From Leptospira sanjuanensis (GTDB taxonomy: Bacteria; Spirochaetota; Leptospiria; Leptospirales; Leptospiraceae): a DNA stretch of 64,000 nucleotides. The DNA lies in contig NZ_JAIZBG010000001.1 of assembly GCF_022267325.1 (NCBI RefSeq), positions 1,306,001 through 1,370,000 of the forward strand, read 5' to 3'. Position numbers and translations under genes: made by a program. The notes under the pieces were generated by a model, which searched no databases, had not been told where the DNA came from, and saw nothing but the letters and a program-made list of their open reading frames with translations. Each line of letters starts with the position of its first letter. The first letter of the stretch is position 1. Positions 27,638 through 39,538 of the stretch are shown piece by piece.

Positions 27638-28807
27638 ATGAAAATAGAAGCCTTATACAAATACTTTCTCATCACTCCGGCCACGCATCTTCCGGTAGTG
27701 GACGAATCGGGGGATCTCGTCGGGCTTTTATCGCGCAAGTTGATTCAGATGGAAATGGCGGATCTTAGTTCGTCCGACCGAGAATATTCCCAACTTCCCG
27801 AATCCTTTTTAGAAACGGAAATCCCCGAGTCCTTTTTTCAATACTTCCAAAGACAAAGCTCGATTCCGGTGCTTACGAAAACCGGTGAAAAAAAGGAAGA
27901 ATGGGATAAAGTTCAAGTCATGGCGGGTTTGGGAAAACTCGTTTCCGGAAATCGTCCCGAACCGGCTCCGATCACCGAAGAAAAAAAACAGGAACAAGAG
28001 CAGAATTCCCGTTTTTGGTTTATGGAACTCATTCTGCAGAATTTTCCGGACGGACTACTTGCGACGGATCTAGAAGGAAGTTCGATCTTTTACAACGAAA
28101 CCTTTGAACAGAACATTCTTCCCAAAAAATACTTCCGCGATTCGATCCTGCAAGCGGAACGAATTCTCAAGGAAATGAGCAAGAATTTATTGGCGGACTA
28201 TCTGAAATCCAACGAACTCAAGCTCGACGGAAATTCTCCCTTCTCTCTGCAAACCTACGTCACCGAACTCGAGTGTAACGTTCGCATCATCGTTCTCAAA
28301 CAAAATTCCAAGATCGCGGGTTATCTGTATCATTTCGTTTCTCCGCGTTCTTCGGTCGGCCGTCAGGATGAAAGCGGTTTGGAATTCCCATCCGTAAGCG
28401 ATGCTTTCTTTCAAAAGCTTCCGCTCGAAACCATGCTAAAAGAAGTGGAAAGCTCGTTTATCTTCCATTCGTTAAAGCGAAATCAGGACAATATCTCTCA
28501 TACGGCTTTGGAGCTCGGCGTTCCTCGAACAACCCTTCAAAATAGGATCAAATTTTTGGATCTGCAAAGCCGTTATTCGCTTTCGAGGGAGAATCCGATT
28601 CCTCGTAAAAAGGCGGGTATAACGTCCTCACCATCCGAAGACAAAGGAACGCATCCGAAAACAGTAGAAGGAACGAACGTTTCCAAACAAACTTCTCCTT
28701 CCAAAAAGCAGGGGAAGAATGTTGTGAAAACCGGTTCTTCTCCCAAAAAGAATTCTTCGAAATCGAACGCTTCTAAATCTACCGCAAAAAAAAGAAAAGC
28801 CCGCTGA
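27638..28807 (+). CDS. CBS/PAS/Fis-type putative transcription regulator without AAA+ domain
   Basis: From ATG 27638 the protein has 389 residues. Residues 1-95 hold a CBS-like half (YFLITPATHLPVVDESGDLVGLLSR ... SSIPVLTKTG). A PAS-like domain follows at about residues 125-240 (LILQNFPDGLLATDLEGSSIFYN). A Fis-type helix-turn-helix is at about residues 270-310 (FIFHSLKRNQDNISHTALELGVPRTTLQNRIKFL). The tail is Lys/Ser-rich (KKNSSKSNASKSTAKKRKAR), likely to bind nucleic acid. It looks like an NtrC-type activator that lacks the sigma-54 ATPase core, so it would act as a simple DNA-binding sensor. A repeat array lies upstream and rho downstream. Confidence 0.8.
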   Translation: MKIEALYKYFLITPATHLPVVDESGDLVGLLSRKLIQMEMADLSSSDREYSQLPESFLETEIPESFFQYFQRQSSIPVLTKTGEKKEEWDKVQVMAGLGKLVSGNRPEPAPITEEKKQEQEQNSRFWFMELILQNFPDGLLATDLEGSSIFYNETFEQNILPKKYFRDSILQAERILKEMSKNLLADYLKSNELKLDGNSPFSLQTYVTELECNVRIIVLKQNSKIAGYLYHFVSPRSSVGRQDESGLEFPSVSDAFFQKLPLETMLKEVESSFIFHSLKRNQDNISHTALELGVPRTTLQNRIKFLDLQSRYSLSRENPIPRKKAGITSSPSEDKGTHPKTVEGTNVSKQTSPSKKQGKNVVKTGSSPKKNSSKSNASKSTAKKRKAR

Positions 28808-28816
28808 ATAATTTCG

Positions 28817-28845
28817 TTGACAGCCTTCTATAAAGTCGGTTACTT
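28817..28845 (+). promoter_or_regulatory. Possible promoter upstream of rho
   Basis: A consensus -35 hexamer TTGACA (28817-28822) is followed after 17 bases by a poor -10 candidate (TTACTT). It would give rho a leader of about 100 bases. The -10 does not match well, so this is a tentative call. Confidence 0.3.
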
Positions 28846-28883
28846 CATGAGTAGAGCCGATCTAAACAGATCTCTTCTCCACC

Positions 28884-28926
<43 letters not shown>

Positions 28927-28955
28927 CTTTTTTAAAACTCAAGTAGCTCCTTAAT

Positions 28956-30410
<1,455 letters not shown>

Positions 30411-30429
30411 GCGCTTAAAAAGGGAATTT

Positions 30430-30633
<204 letters not shown>

Positions 30634-30691
30634 GAGTTTTCTCTCTCCTATCCTCCTTTATGCCGTCTAAAAACCGGGCAGGTGAACTTTC

Positions 30692-31479
<788 letters not shown>

Positions 31480-31483
<4 letters not shown>

Positions 31484-31668
31484 AACCGGGCGACAAAGTT
31501 AAGATTACCAAACGTACCTTTCTTCACAACGGAATTTTCGTTCACACAAACACGATCGTAGAAGTGATTTCCTTTGAGGGCGACAAGCTCGTCGTTTTGT
31601 TTCACGACAAAGAAGGTTTTACCCACAATATCGAAACTCTCACTCCGGCCGATGTAGTTCCGGCATAG
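31480..31668 (+). CDS. Small SH3/KOW-like protein, hypothetical
   Basis: The 62-residue frame starts MKPGDKVKITKRTFLHNGIFV and is almost entirely beta-strands with Gly/Asp turns (VEVISFEGDKLVVLFHDKEG), like a small SH3-like barrel. Its ATG overlaps the stop codon of the upstream Fe-S/pentapeptide gene as ATGA, a strong sign of translational coupling. I recognise no family. Codon use and the coupled start make it a credible gene. Confidence 0.8.
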
Positions 31669-32087
31669 AACACGCCGCTGAGTTATGCCGACCATCGAAC
31701 GACCCGTAGGGAGTGAGATGCTGAGTTCAAATGCGTGTTCTGTTGGAGTTCCTACGGATCGCTGAAATTCGACAAAAACCGTCTTTTAGGAAAACGTGGT
31801 AGTTCCTACAATCTCGAAAATAAAGAATCTACAAAGACGTTGAGGGTTGCGTTTCGGATCGCGACACCCACTTCGCGGAAAGCTTTCGCCTGATCGCCCA
31901 GCGTGTTTTGGCTAATTCGCTCCCTACGGGTCGCTATTTCTCAAGTTTGACTTGAGAGCCAACGGCGACGCTCCGCTGCCTTTTGGCTAATTCGCTCCCT
32001 ACGGGTCGCTATTTCTCAAGTTTGACTTAAGAGCCAACGGCGACGCTCCGCTGCCTTTTGGCTAATTCGCTCCCTACGGGTCGCGAA
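31669..32087. other. Gene-free repeat-rich spacer between convergent genes
   Basis: This region separates the converging 62-residue gene and the FecR gene. It contains an inverted piece of the 75-bp element (31700-31717), two inverted copies of the 16-bp element (31741-31756 and 31795-31810), and the tandem 75-bp repeats themselves. No gene is visible. Confidence 0.7.
31906..32084. repeat. 75-bp tandem repeat, two full copies and part of a third
   Basis: Unit starts at 31906, 31981 and 32056 are exactly 75 bp apart. The first two copies differ at only one base (CTTGAGAG versus CTTAAGAG); the third is cut after 29 bp, just before the FecR stop codon. Each unit carries the inverted repeat TCTCAAG-TTTGA-CTTGAGA (31939-31957 in copy 1), which could form an RNA hairpin. 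Diverged pieces recur at 31700-31717 (inverted) and 35532-35590. Confidence 0.9.
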
Positions 32088-33380
32088 TTACATTCTTAAG
32101 AATTCTCTTTGTTCCTTGTCTTCCCGTTCTCTTCTGCGTTTTTCTTTCTCTTGTTTCAGAAGTTCTTCGGGAGTCCATTCGCGGGCCGGCTTTGTCTTTT
32201 TCATTTCCTGTGAGGAAGTGGAACCGCCGCCTTTGTTGTCTTTTTGAGAAGATTCGGTGTTTTTGAATTCTCCGCGGTTTTGATTCGGAGTGGAATCGGA
32301 TTTTTCTTGGATCTTCGTCTGTTCGTATTTCTGTTTATTGACATAGTCGCCAGGATCATACGTCGAACCGGATTTGGAAGCGCCGGTTTCGTTTTGTTTT
32401 GAAGCGTTGTTTTTGTTCGTATCTCCGGGGCGATCGAGTTTTAATCCGGACTTGGTATGCGCACCTGTGTTTCCATTACCACTGGCGGATGTTCCCGAGT
32501 TTGGGTTGGAAGAATTTGTTCCACCGCTGTTTGAATTGGAACCGGTGGTGGATCTGTAATTCGGATTTCCGTTGTCATAGGTTCCATAATTGGAGTTAGA
32601 CTCGGAATTCGTGGAGTTGCCTGGGCTCGTGGCAGATGATCCGCCGGTCGTTGAACCCGTGTTAGACGAAGAGGTGTTTGCCGAAGCAGACGTAGCGCCG
32701 GACGAAGAGGAAGCCGCGGAATTGTTTCCGTTTGCGGAAGAATTGGCGGCCGCCGTGATCGACGCGGCTGTTTGAATGCTATCGGGAACGGGAAATAATT
32801 TTTCAAATCCATCCAAAGACTTTTTCGGAATCATCGGATACGGATTGCTCGGATCCGCTTTGATCGATCCGGAAAGAATGGAATATTCCAGCGATTTTCG
32901 ATCCTTCCGTTTTTCGACATTGACGATCCCTTCGACGAGTTTCAGAACTCCGTCCCCGGAACGGATTCCAAGAGAAGAGGGGTTCTCTTTGTTGTTCGGT
33001 TTTCTCGTTACCTGAAGACCCCCGGAAGAAATTTCCAAACTCGCGCGGTTGTCCAAATAATCGATAAAGACCATGGAATTTTCCGCGATCATAATCTCGC
33101 TTCCGTCCAAAAGGCGAACCTTGACTTGGGAGCCTTCCGAGGTTAAAATCGTGTCGCGGTTTTGAATCGAATTCCCCGTTTCGATCTCTCTCCAAACGAC
33201 TTCGGAATCGTACTTTCTCTGAATGGTATTGGACTTATAAAGAATGGTCCCGATGACTTTTTGAGAACCCTGATATCCGTATTGCGTATAATCATACAAG
33301 AATACGGCCGTAAACAGGACTATGTTGAAGATCAAAATCAACAACAACGGTCTGTCGCCTGAAAGAAAGCGATCTCTCAT
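32088..33380 (-). CDS. Membrane-anchored FecR-domain protein with Ser/Asn/Gly-rich tail
   Basis: An N-terminal hydrophobic segment (LLLILIFNIVLFTAVFLYDY, about residues 12-31) anchors the protein. Residues 40-190 resemble a FecR domain: YDSEVVWREIETGNSIQNRDTILTSEGSQVKVRL, SEIMIAENSMVFIDYL, ISSGGLQVTRK. Residues 200-320 are low-complexity Ser/Asn/Gly/Thr, and the C-terminus is highly charged (EELLKQEKEKRRREREDKEQ). It lies 4 bp downstream of the class III cyclase and is surely cotranscribed. FecR domains usually sense periplasmic signals for sigma factors; no sigma factor is present here. Its stop codon abuts the 75-bp tandem repeat. Confidence 0.82.
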   Translation of the reverse strand: MRDRFLSGDRPLLLILIFNIVLFTAVFLYDYTQYGYQGSQKVIGTILYKSNTIQRKYDSEVVWREIETGNSIQNRDTILTSEGSQVKVRLLDGSEIMIAENSMVFIDYLDNRASLEISSGGLQVTRKPNNKENPSSLGIRSGDGVLKLVEGIVNVEKRKDRKSLEYSILSGSIKADPSNPYPMIPKKSLDGFEKLFPVPDSIQTAASITAAANSSANGNNSAASSSSGATSASANTSSSNTGSTTGGSSATSPGNSTNSESNSNYGTYDNGNPNYRSTTGSNSNSGGTNSSNPNSGTSASGNGNTGAHTKSGLKLDRPGDTNKNNASKQNETGASKSGSTYDPGDYVNKQKYEQTKIQEKSDSTPNQNRGEFKNTESSQKDNKGGGSTSSQEMKKTKPAREWTPEELLKQEKEKRRREREDKEQREFLRM

Positions 33381-33384
33381 ACCG

Positions 33385-35184
33385 TTATTTAGACCCGCCC
33401 GACTTGAACTCCAGTCCGATTTGTTTTCTGAGTTCTTTCAAATTCTTAGGGCAATTCTTATCTTTGGAATGTCCCAAAACCGCGTAGATGGTTTGCAGGG
33501 ATTGTTTTCCCTTTACCTTGATGGGCTTTAGTTTTTCCACGTTATAGATTCCTTTCACCTTTTCGTAAGAATTTCCGGTGATCAAAATGTCCGCTCCGAA
33601 TTCTTTCGTGAGGGATTCTACTCGGGAAGCGAGATTGACCGTATCTCCGATGACAGTATATTCCAGACGATCCTCGGAACCGATTTGACCGGCGATGACT
33701 TCTCCCGTATTGATTCCGATTCCGATCGAGATCCTCGGTTTTTTATCGGTGCCTCTTCCTTTATTGAACTGCAAAAGACTCTTACGCATATCGAGCGCCG
33801 CGTTGATCGCGTTTTCCGTATCGGAATCGGTATGTCCCAATTCTCCCCAAACCGCCATGATCGCATCCCCGATGTATTTGTTGACGCTTCCGCCGTTTGC
33901 GTTGATGCACTTAACCATCGCCGTAAAGTATTGATTTAAGAATTCGACGACGAGTTCCGGTTCGATTCTTTCGGAGATCGAAGTAAAACTTCGGATATCG
34001 GAGAAAAGAATCACACATTCCCGTTTATCTCCTCCGAGTTTGACTTCTCCTTTGAGAACCATTTCGGCGATGTCCTTGTTGACGAACTTGCCGAACGCGT
34101 CCTTCATCTTATCCCGATCCGAAAGTCCCTTTCCCATCTCGACAAAGGAAGAAGTGAGTTTTCCGATTTCGTCTCCGGATTCCGGTTCCAACGTAAGATG
34201 AAAATTTCCTTTTTCGATTTCTTTGGAAGCGTCCACGAGTTTGAGAATCGGACGGGTCAATCTTCTTGAATAAAAGAATACGAAGAGGATCGATACGTTT
34301 ACCACGACGATCATCAGATAGATATTTCGTTTTTGAATATTATAAACTTCTTCAAAGGCTTTCTTTTCCGAAGTGCTTGAAATCACTCCAAGTCCCGCAT
34401 AACCGATCCTTCGGAAAGAGCCGAGATAGAACTGATTGTCTTTTCCTTTGTAACGTGTTTGCCCGTTGCTCATCGTGCTGTCCAAAAGATTCTTCACGAT
34501 CGGATCGTCCGAAACATTGATCGGTTGCAGAATCAATTTCGGATCGGAATGCGCGATCAGTTTTCCGTCCTGACTCACGAGAAAAAATTGGGTGATTCCG
34601 GACGTTTTAAAAGAATCTAATATAGAATCCATCTTTACGAGGGAAATCACGATGGCGGTATTCACCCCGTCTCCGATTGTGATCATAAGATATAAGACCG
34701 GTTTTTGGAAATCGGGAGATACGTTCAATACTACGGGTTTTCCCGGTTGGGCTTTTCGTTGTCCGTTCAAATATTTGCGGACGATCTTATCCGATTCTTC
34801 CGGGGAGATCTTCAGTTCTTTGAGGGAGTTTTCGTTGACGATCCGTTTGACTCCGGCGTAATCTCCGTTTTCTTTTCTGAAAATTTTCAGATAGAAGATG
34901 TCTTCGTCGTTTTGAAGAATATCGTTCGAACCTTCGGAATTTGCGACGGCCCTTGCAAGAAGTAGGGAACGTTTGGTCAACGATGCCATATCGGAACGGA
35001 CTTTCTGACTGATCACGTCGGTCAGTTTCAGGTTGTTCTCCTTGATCCGAACCTCGTTGTCCGATTTGAAAAAATACGTTGCGAGAGCGATGATGACTCC
35101 CAAAGAAACCAGGATGATGAAGGAAATAATCACCATCAACTTTTGGCGGATATTCCAGTTGTATAAATTGAGAAATGAATTCAT
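33385..35184 (-). CDS. Class III adenylate/guanylate cyclase with dCache sensor and HAMP
   Basis: The 599-residue protein has an N-terminal membrane helix (VIISFIILVSLGVIIALATYFF), a periplasmic dCache-like sensor (about residues 40-285), a second helix (IYLMIVVVNVSILFVFFY), a HAMP domain (RRLTRPILKLVDASKEIEKGN), then a cyclase domain (about residues 385-570). Catalytic elements are visible: metal-binding Asp in FSDIRSFTSISER and Asp in YIGDAIMAVWGE, and the transition-state stretch YTVIGDTVNLASRVES. It would make cAMP (or cGMP) on an external signal. The FecR-domain gene follows 4 bp downstream. Confidence 0.92.
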   Translation of the reverse strand: MNSFLNLYNWNIRQKLMVIISFIILVSLGVIIALATYFFKSDNEVRIKENNLKLTDVISQKVRSDMASLTKRSLLLARAVANSEGSNDILQNDEDIFYLKIFRKENGDYAGVKRIVNENSLKELKISPEESDKIVRKYLNGQRKAQPGKPVVLNVSPDFQKPVLYLMITIGDGVNTAIVISLVKMDSILDSFKTSGITQFFLVSQDGKLIAHSDPKLILQPINVSDDPIVKNLLDSTMSNGQTRYKGKDNQFYLGSFRRIGYAGLGVISSTSEKKAFEEVYNIQKRNIYLMIVVVNVSILFVFFYSRRLTRPILKLVDASKEIEKGNFHLTLEPESGDEIGKLTSSFVEMGKGLSDRDKMKDAFGKFVNKDIAEMVLKGEVKLGGDKRECVILFSDIRSFTSISERIEPELVVEFLNQYFTAMVKCINANGGSVNKYIGDAIMAVWGELGHTDSDTENAINAALDMRKSLLQFNKGRGTDKKPRISIGIGINTGEVIAGQIGSEDRLEYTVIGDTVNLASRVESLTKEFGADILITGNSYEKVKGIYNVEKLKPIKVKGKQSLQTIYAVLGHSKDKNCPKNLKELRKQIGLEFKSGGSK

Positions 35185-35578
35185 AACGTTTCCGTTCGCG
35201 TCTTGCTATCCGATAAAAGAGTCTATGTCACCCGGAACAATCTATAAAACAACACTATTTTGCGGATTCTCTTAAAATGATCGGATTTCGGGCATTCAGA
35301 ATCGAGCAAATAAACGAAACTCATTCGATTTCCATTCTATAAAACGCTGTCTCGTAGCCGGCGCGGCGTCTTTCGGCTCGATCTTTCTGACAAAGTGTGC
35401 CCGAGGTCTGGGGGACGCGCGGTAAAAGAAAAATCAAAACAAATCTTGGAAAAAAATTAACTGATCGTTGTCTTTGCTTCGTAAAATAAGGAAAGGTGTG
35501 TGTCTGACGTTTCCGCGCATCTCAGCTTTCGCTGAGAACCAACGGCGACACTCCGTTGCCTTTTGGTAATCTCGCTTC
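35185..35578. other. Gene-free spacer with degenerate copy of the 75-bp repeat
   Basis: Between ispG and the cyclase gene. A diverged copy of the 75-bp element at about 35532-35590 runs into the last ispG codons, and an inverted repeat CTCAGC-TTTC-GCTGAG (35521-35536) abuts it. The latter could end ispG transcription although there is no T run. The cyclase promoter must be in this stretch; I cannot place it. Confidence 0.6.
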
Positions 35579-37579
35579 CTAAGGGGCGCTCGATTCCCGC
35601 CACATTCCGTTGTCTTTGATCAGTTCCACGAGTTTTTCATCCGCAACTTCGCTCGGAACGTTCTTCATTACGATTTCCTTCCCTCGGTAGAGGTGTACTT
35701 TCCCTGGGCCGGCACCTACGTACCCGAAATCCGCGTCCGCCATTTCTCCCGGCCCGTTTACGATACATCCCATTACGGCGATTTTTACGCCTTTGAGATG
35801 TCCCGTTCTGGCCTTGATTCTCGCGGTCGTTTCCTGAAGGTCGAATAACGTTCTTCCGCAGGAAGGACAGGAAATGTATTCGGTTTTTGTCAAACGGAGT
35901 CTTGTACCCTGCAAAAGGTCATAAGAAAGTTGGAACGTTTCTTCGAGCTCCTCGAGTTTCGGCGTTTGAATCCGGATCAGATCTCCGATTCCGTCGATTA
36001 GAAGTCCGCCGATTCCGATGGCGGCACCGTATAGAGCCTCGTCCGTATTTGCAAACGATCCGTGCAACAGGATCGGAAATTCGTGACGGCTCAGAATATT
36101 TCCGAGTTTGCGGTAGTCGTAGAGGATTTCTCCGGTTTCGAGGGAAAAAATCACGTTTTTGATTCCAATTTCGGCTAACGTTTCCGGAAGTCCCTTGAGG
36201 GATTCGATCCGTTCTCCGCTCGTATGAATCTCGGTATACAATCCGGCGCTTTGTCTTTCCCGCAGAAAGGCCAGCATCTTTTCTCCGTCTTGAAATTGGA
36301 GAAACGGATCGAATACGATCTTGGGAAACCGTTTGAGTTCCTTTTGGAGTTTTTCGTTGAGAGAAACGTTCTTGGCGAGAAGAATTCCGACCGGAATTTC
36401 CAAAGCCTTTGCGGACTCCGTGATTTCGCTTAATAAATCGGGAGAAGGGGAATCGACCAAGATGCTTTCGGGTTCGATCGAAAGTGGTTTCCCGTATTGG
36501 TAGAGTTTGGCGACGTTCGCAAGAAACGAATTGGAGTTTTCGAATGGAAGGACCGTTTCCACGCGCACCGGATGCGATTCTCCCGCTTCGAATTTTCCGA
36601 TTCGGATTTCGCCGCTGTAAAATCTTTCGTACGAAAACGGATTTCGAAATTCGGAATATCCTTTCGAACGTTCGGGGGCCGCGCTCCTTGCATTGAACCT
36701 GTCGGCGAGGAGTTTTGCGACGGGAACTTCCAGAACCGGATCTTCGGTGAGAGAGACACGAATCGTATCTCCCAGTCCGTCCTCGAGCAAGGAGCCGATT
36801 CCGATTGCGGACTTGATTCTTCCGTCCTTTCCGTCTCCCGCTTCGGTCACGCCCAAGTGAAGGGGATAGTCCATTCTAAGTTCGTCGAATCTGGAAGCGA
36901 GCAATCGATACGCCTGAACCATCACCTGCGGATTCGAGGCTTTCATGCTTACAATAATATCATAATAATTTAAACTTTCCGCGATGCGTATGAATTCGAG
37001 CGCGGACTCGACCATCCCCTGCGGAGTGTCGCCGTAGCGGTTCATGATCCGATCCGAAAGGGAACCGTGATTGGTCCCGATTCTCATAGCGACGCCGAGC
37101 TCCTTGCATCGCAGAACAAGCGGAGAAAAAATTTCGCTGATTCTTCCCAGCTCGTCGTCGTACTCCGAATCCGTATAATCCCGAACCGCGAATTTTTTCT
37201 TATCCGCAAAGTTGCCCGGATTGATCCTTATTTTTTCAACGTATTCCACGGCCTTCATCGCGACGCTTGGGGTGAAGTGAATGTCCGCGACGAGGGGAAC
37301 CTTGCTGCCCGCTTTTTTCAACTCCTGTCGAATGGCCGGCAGATTGTCCGCGTCCGCTTGAGAAGGAACGGTCAATCGTACGATTTCGCAGCCAGCTCGC
37401 TCCAACTCGAGAATTTGTTTTACCGAGCCTTGCGTATCGGTCGTGTCGCTGTTGATCATCGACTGGATGACGATCGGATTTGCGCCTCCGACTTTCACGT
37501 CTCCTACTTTTACTTCTCTCGTTCTTCTTCTCTGATAGCCGAAGGGCGTGTGGTTGTATCTAAAATTCATTCCGTTCAT
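35579..37579 (-). CDS. ispG: 4-hydroxy-3-methylbut-2-enyl diphosphate synthase, long form
   Basis: IspG (GcpE) is a 4Fe-4S enzyme of the MEP isoprenoid pathway. The N-terminal TIM barrel is clear ([62 protein letters not shown]). The C-terminal reductase part holds the cluster cysteines in [11 protein letters not shown] (Cys571, Cys574) and [14 protein letters not shown] (Cys605). At 666 residues it is the long three-domain type found in plants, Chlamydia and spirochaetes, with an inserted domain of about 250 residues (roughly 300-550). The start has a GGGGA site 8 bases upstream. The last codons lie in a diverged copy of the 75-bp repeat. Confidence 0.96.
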   Translation of the reverse strand: MNGMNFRYNHTPFGYQRRRTREVKVGDVKVGGANPIVIQSMINSDTTDTQGSVKQILELERAGCEIVRLTVPSQADADNLPAIRQELKKAGSKVPLVADIHFTPSVAMKAVEYVEKIRINPGNFADKKKFAVRDYTDSEYDDELGRISEIFSPLVLRCKELGVAMRIGTNHGSLSDRIMNRYGDTPQGMVESALEFIRIAESLNYYDIIVSMKASNPQVMVQAYRLLASRFDELRMDYPLHLGVTEAGDGKDGRIKSAIGIGSLLEDGLGDTIRVSLTEDPVLEVPVAKLLADRFNARSAAPERSKGYSEFRNPFSYERFYSGEIRIGKFEAGESHPVRVETVLPFENSNSFLANVAKLYQYGKPLSIEPESILVDSPSPDLLSEITESAKALEIPVGILLAKNVSLNEKLQKELKRFPKIVFDPFLQFQDGEKMLAFLRERQSAGLYTEIHTSGERIESLKGLPETLAEIGIKNVIFSLETGEILYDYRKLGNILSRHEFPILLHGSFANTDEALYGAAIGIGGLLIDGIGDLIRIQTPKLEELEETFQLSYDLLQGTRLRLTKTEYISCPSCGRTLFDLQETTARIKARTGHLKGVKIAVMGCIVNGPGEMADADFGYVGAGPGKVHLYRGKEIVMKNVPSEVADEKLVELIKDNGMWRESSAP

Positions 37580-37753
37580 AAGAATCCCCGATCCAACGGA
37601 AATTCCCTCTCATCCTAAGACAATTTTGGACGCAATGGTCGCCCCGTCATTCTCCTTTTTTGCGGGATTCCCGCGTCGTTTTTCATCGACGAGATTTGAT
37701 TCCGGACCTCTCGTTTCCGATAGTACATACACATCTCTGGAAATAAATTGCTT

Positions 37754-38065
37754 ATGGATTTTCCTTCTTTGAAACCCGCCGAAACGTATCGGATCCGTGT
37801 TACGGTCGCGATCTACCGGGGAAATATTCTGTCTTATAAAAACGACGTTATCATTCCTTCGGAGTATTTCCGAAGAACCGAGGCGAGGGCGCACATTCAG
37901 AAAGAAGTTTCCGAACGTCTTCTACATTCGAATTTTTTTCGCTCTCCGAGGCCGGATTACGATTTGGTCCGTTATACCGAAGAGGCGACCTGCAATACGT
38001 TCCTGCGTTATCGAATTCTTTCCTTAAAATCGGGAGAGGGTTTGATTAAGGAGAGAATTCAGTAA
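37754..38065 (+). CDS. Hypothetical small soluble protein
   Basis: From ATG 37754 the product has 103 residues: a basic, beta-strand-rich N-terminus (ETYRIRVTVAIYRGNILSYKND) followed by helical segments (RRTEARAHIQKEVSERLLHS). There is no signal peptide or membrane segment. The ribosome site is weak (CTGGAAA). I recognise no family. It stands alone, divergent from ispG. Confidence 0.55.
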   Translation: MDFPSLKPAETYRIRVTVAIYRGNILSYKNDVIIPSEYFRRTEARAHIQKEVSERLLHSNFFRSPRPDYDLVRYTEEATCNTFLRYRILSLKSGEGLIKERIQ

Positions 38066-38417
38066 GCCGATCGACGCGGACATTCGTGTTCAATCCTTGA
38101 ATCCCTGAAGACGGACCGAAAATCGACCATTCAAACCAACCAGTGAGACCGTTCGATGCCTGTTCGTTGATTGTTTACGCGGACTTTGATGAAAGTGCCA
38201 CTGCGCCGCGATTCCTTAAAAATGACCCGCGCGCTTTTTCTTCATCAGCGGGCTCCGCAGGAACGAACGCGGACGACTTCTTTGCAATCCATCGTTAAGC
38301 GAAGTGCAGACCTTCGAAATAAATTCTTGCGCAATCGTATCCATCGAGTAACGGATTGAAATTCTTTTGCGTGCAAACGACGGAGCGACCCGTTGTTGCA
38401 GGAACACGGAGAAAACA
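38066..38417. other. Gene-free stretch
   Basis: About 350 bp with no convincing gene; the short open frames lack ribosome sites and recognisable products. I see no repeats of the families found elsewhere in the window. Confidence 0.5.
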
Positions 38418-38954
38418 ATGACATCCTTGGGCGGAGTTCTAACGAACTGTTTCAAATTCGTATTTCGTTTCGTAAAAAAAAGCCGGTTTCAAAGTTCCGA
38501 ACCGGTTTCGAGAAACGTTCTGATTCTTTTAGGTCTTCTGTCCTATTCTACAGGACTCTGGTCCGCGGAACTCAAATACGGAGAATTGTTGTTCAAGTGT
38601 AGAATGGAAAAACCCCGTTGTTCCTCTCGCGACGTTTGTGTGATCGAATTCTACGCCTACCCGAAGAACGATTCGTATCGGAATCCGTTCGTCACATTGT
38701 ATCAGGGCGAGGAAAAGAACATAAAGGATCCTGAATATAACTTCGATACAAAGATCGCGCTTCCAGCTACGTACGAAAGAAAGGGGGAAAAACATCTGGT
38801 CCGCGTCGAAACCTCCGAATTTCCTCTTCGTTTCGTTTTGGAAATACAAACCGATTCCAAAAAACCGGAACTTGCGTCGATCGGACTTTTTCGAGAAAAT
38901 TCCGAAGACGACCCGATCCGTTATTATTGCCGTCAACTGAAAGCGGGATATTGA
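38418..38954 (+). CDS. Exported hypothetical protein
   Basis: From the ATG with a GGAG ribosome site, 178 residues. A basic N-terminus leads to a hydrophobic stretch (NVLILLGLLSYSTGLWSA) with a likely cleavage after WSA near residue 52, an unusually long signal sequence. The mature part of about 125 residues contains Cys pairs (LLFKCRMEKPRCSSRDVCV and a late YYCRQL) and beta-strands (VTLYQGEEKNIKDPEYNFDT). It is probably periplasmic or outer-membrane associated. Family unknown. Confidence 0.65.
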   Translation: MTSLGGVLTNCFKFVFRFVKKSRFQSSEPVSRNVLILLGLLSYSTGLWSAELKYGELLFKCRMEKPRCSSRDVCVIEFYAYPKNDSYRNPFVTLYQGEEKNIKDPEYNFDTKIALPATYERKGEKHLVRVETSEFPLRFVLEIQTDSKKPELASIGLFRENSEDDPIRYYCRQLKAGY

Positions 38955-38980
38955 TTCTTGCAGAACCCGCAGTACTTTCA

Positions 38981-39454
38981 ATGAATCGAATCGAAGCGGT
39001 TTACGATCGTTCTTTCTATTCCGCGGGGGATCATCTCGATATTCGGATCGACGGAGAAATTTTGACTTCGTATATAAATCGAAAATTTCCGAATCGAGAT
39101 TGGATCGGTTTGGTCCCGACTCTGTTGGATTGGCTTTACGATGAGGGAGAAAGAAAAATCGTCTGGGAAAGAATTCTTCCCGAAGTCGGAGAAAGCGCCG
39201 TTGCGCCCATACTGATGTGCCCGGACGATTGCGATTTTTTTTGCACGTTGATCGTAGTGGAAATCGAAAGAACGGAGGAGTTTATTCGTTGGAAACGATT
39301 CGGTCTGGACGATTCCGATTTAACGGATTCCGATCTTTCACGGATCGGAAATACGGTGCGTTGGTTTTCCGATTCGGAAGAATTCCTGTTTTCCGAGGAG
39401 AACTATTTCGAATTTCTGAATCGATTCGAGCTGGAATTAAAGTCTGTGGGTTAA
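38981..39454 (+). CDS. Hypothetical soluble protein
   Basis: I start at ATG 38981, just 26 bp after the upstream stop codon; a longer frame overlapping that gene is less likely. The 157-residue product is acidic (SDLTDSDLSRIGNTVRWFSDSEEFLFSEEN) with strands such as HLDIRIDGEILTSYI and FFCTLIVVEIERTEEF. It has no signal peptide. It resembles uncharacterised proteins that handle immunity or regulatory pairs, but nothing decisive is visible. Confidence 0.6.
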   Translation: MNRIEAVYDRSFYSAGDHLDIRIDGEILTSYINRKFPNRDWIGLVPTLLDWLYDEGERKIVWERILPEVGESAVAPILMCPDDCDFFCTLIVVEIERTEEFIRWKRFGLDDSDLTDSDLSRIGNTVRWFSDSEEFLFSEENYFEFLNRFELELKSVG

Positions 39455-39493
39455 AATCGGAACACGCCGTTCTATTCTTCCCGAATTTCCCGT

Positions 39494-39538
39494 TTTCCAC
39501 GATACGAGCGCTTTCCACGATACGAGCGCTTTCCACGG
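39494..39538. repeat. 18-bp tandem repeat
   Basis: TTTCCACGATACGAGCGC (39494-39511) is followed by an identical copy (39512-39529) and a partial third (TTTCCACGG). It lies in the 299-bp gene-free spacer 39455-39753. Confidence 0.8.

Noticed and set aside
38066..38417. Small genes or RNA in the spacer
   Set aside because: Short frames on both strands lack ribosome sites and no stable RNA structure was found by eye.
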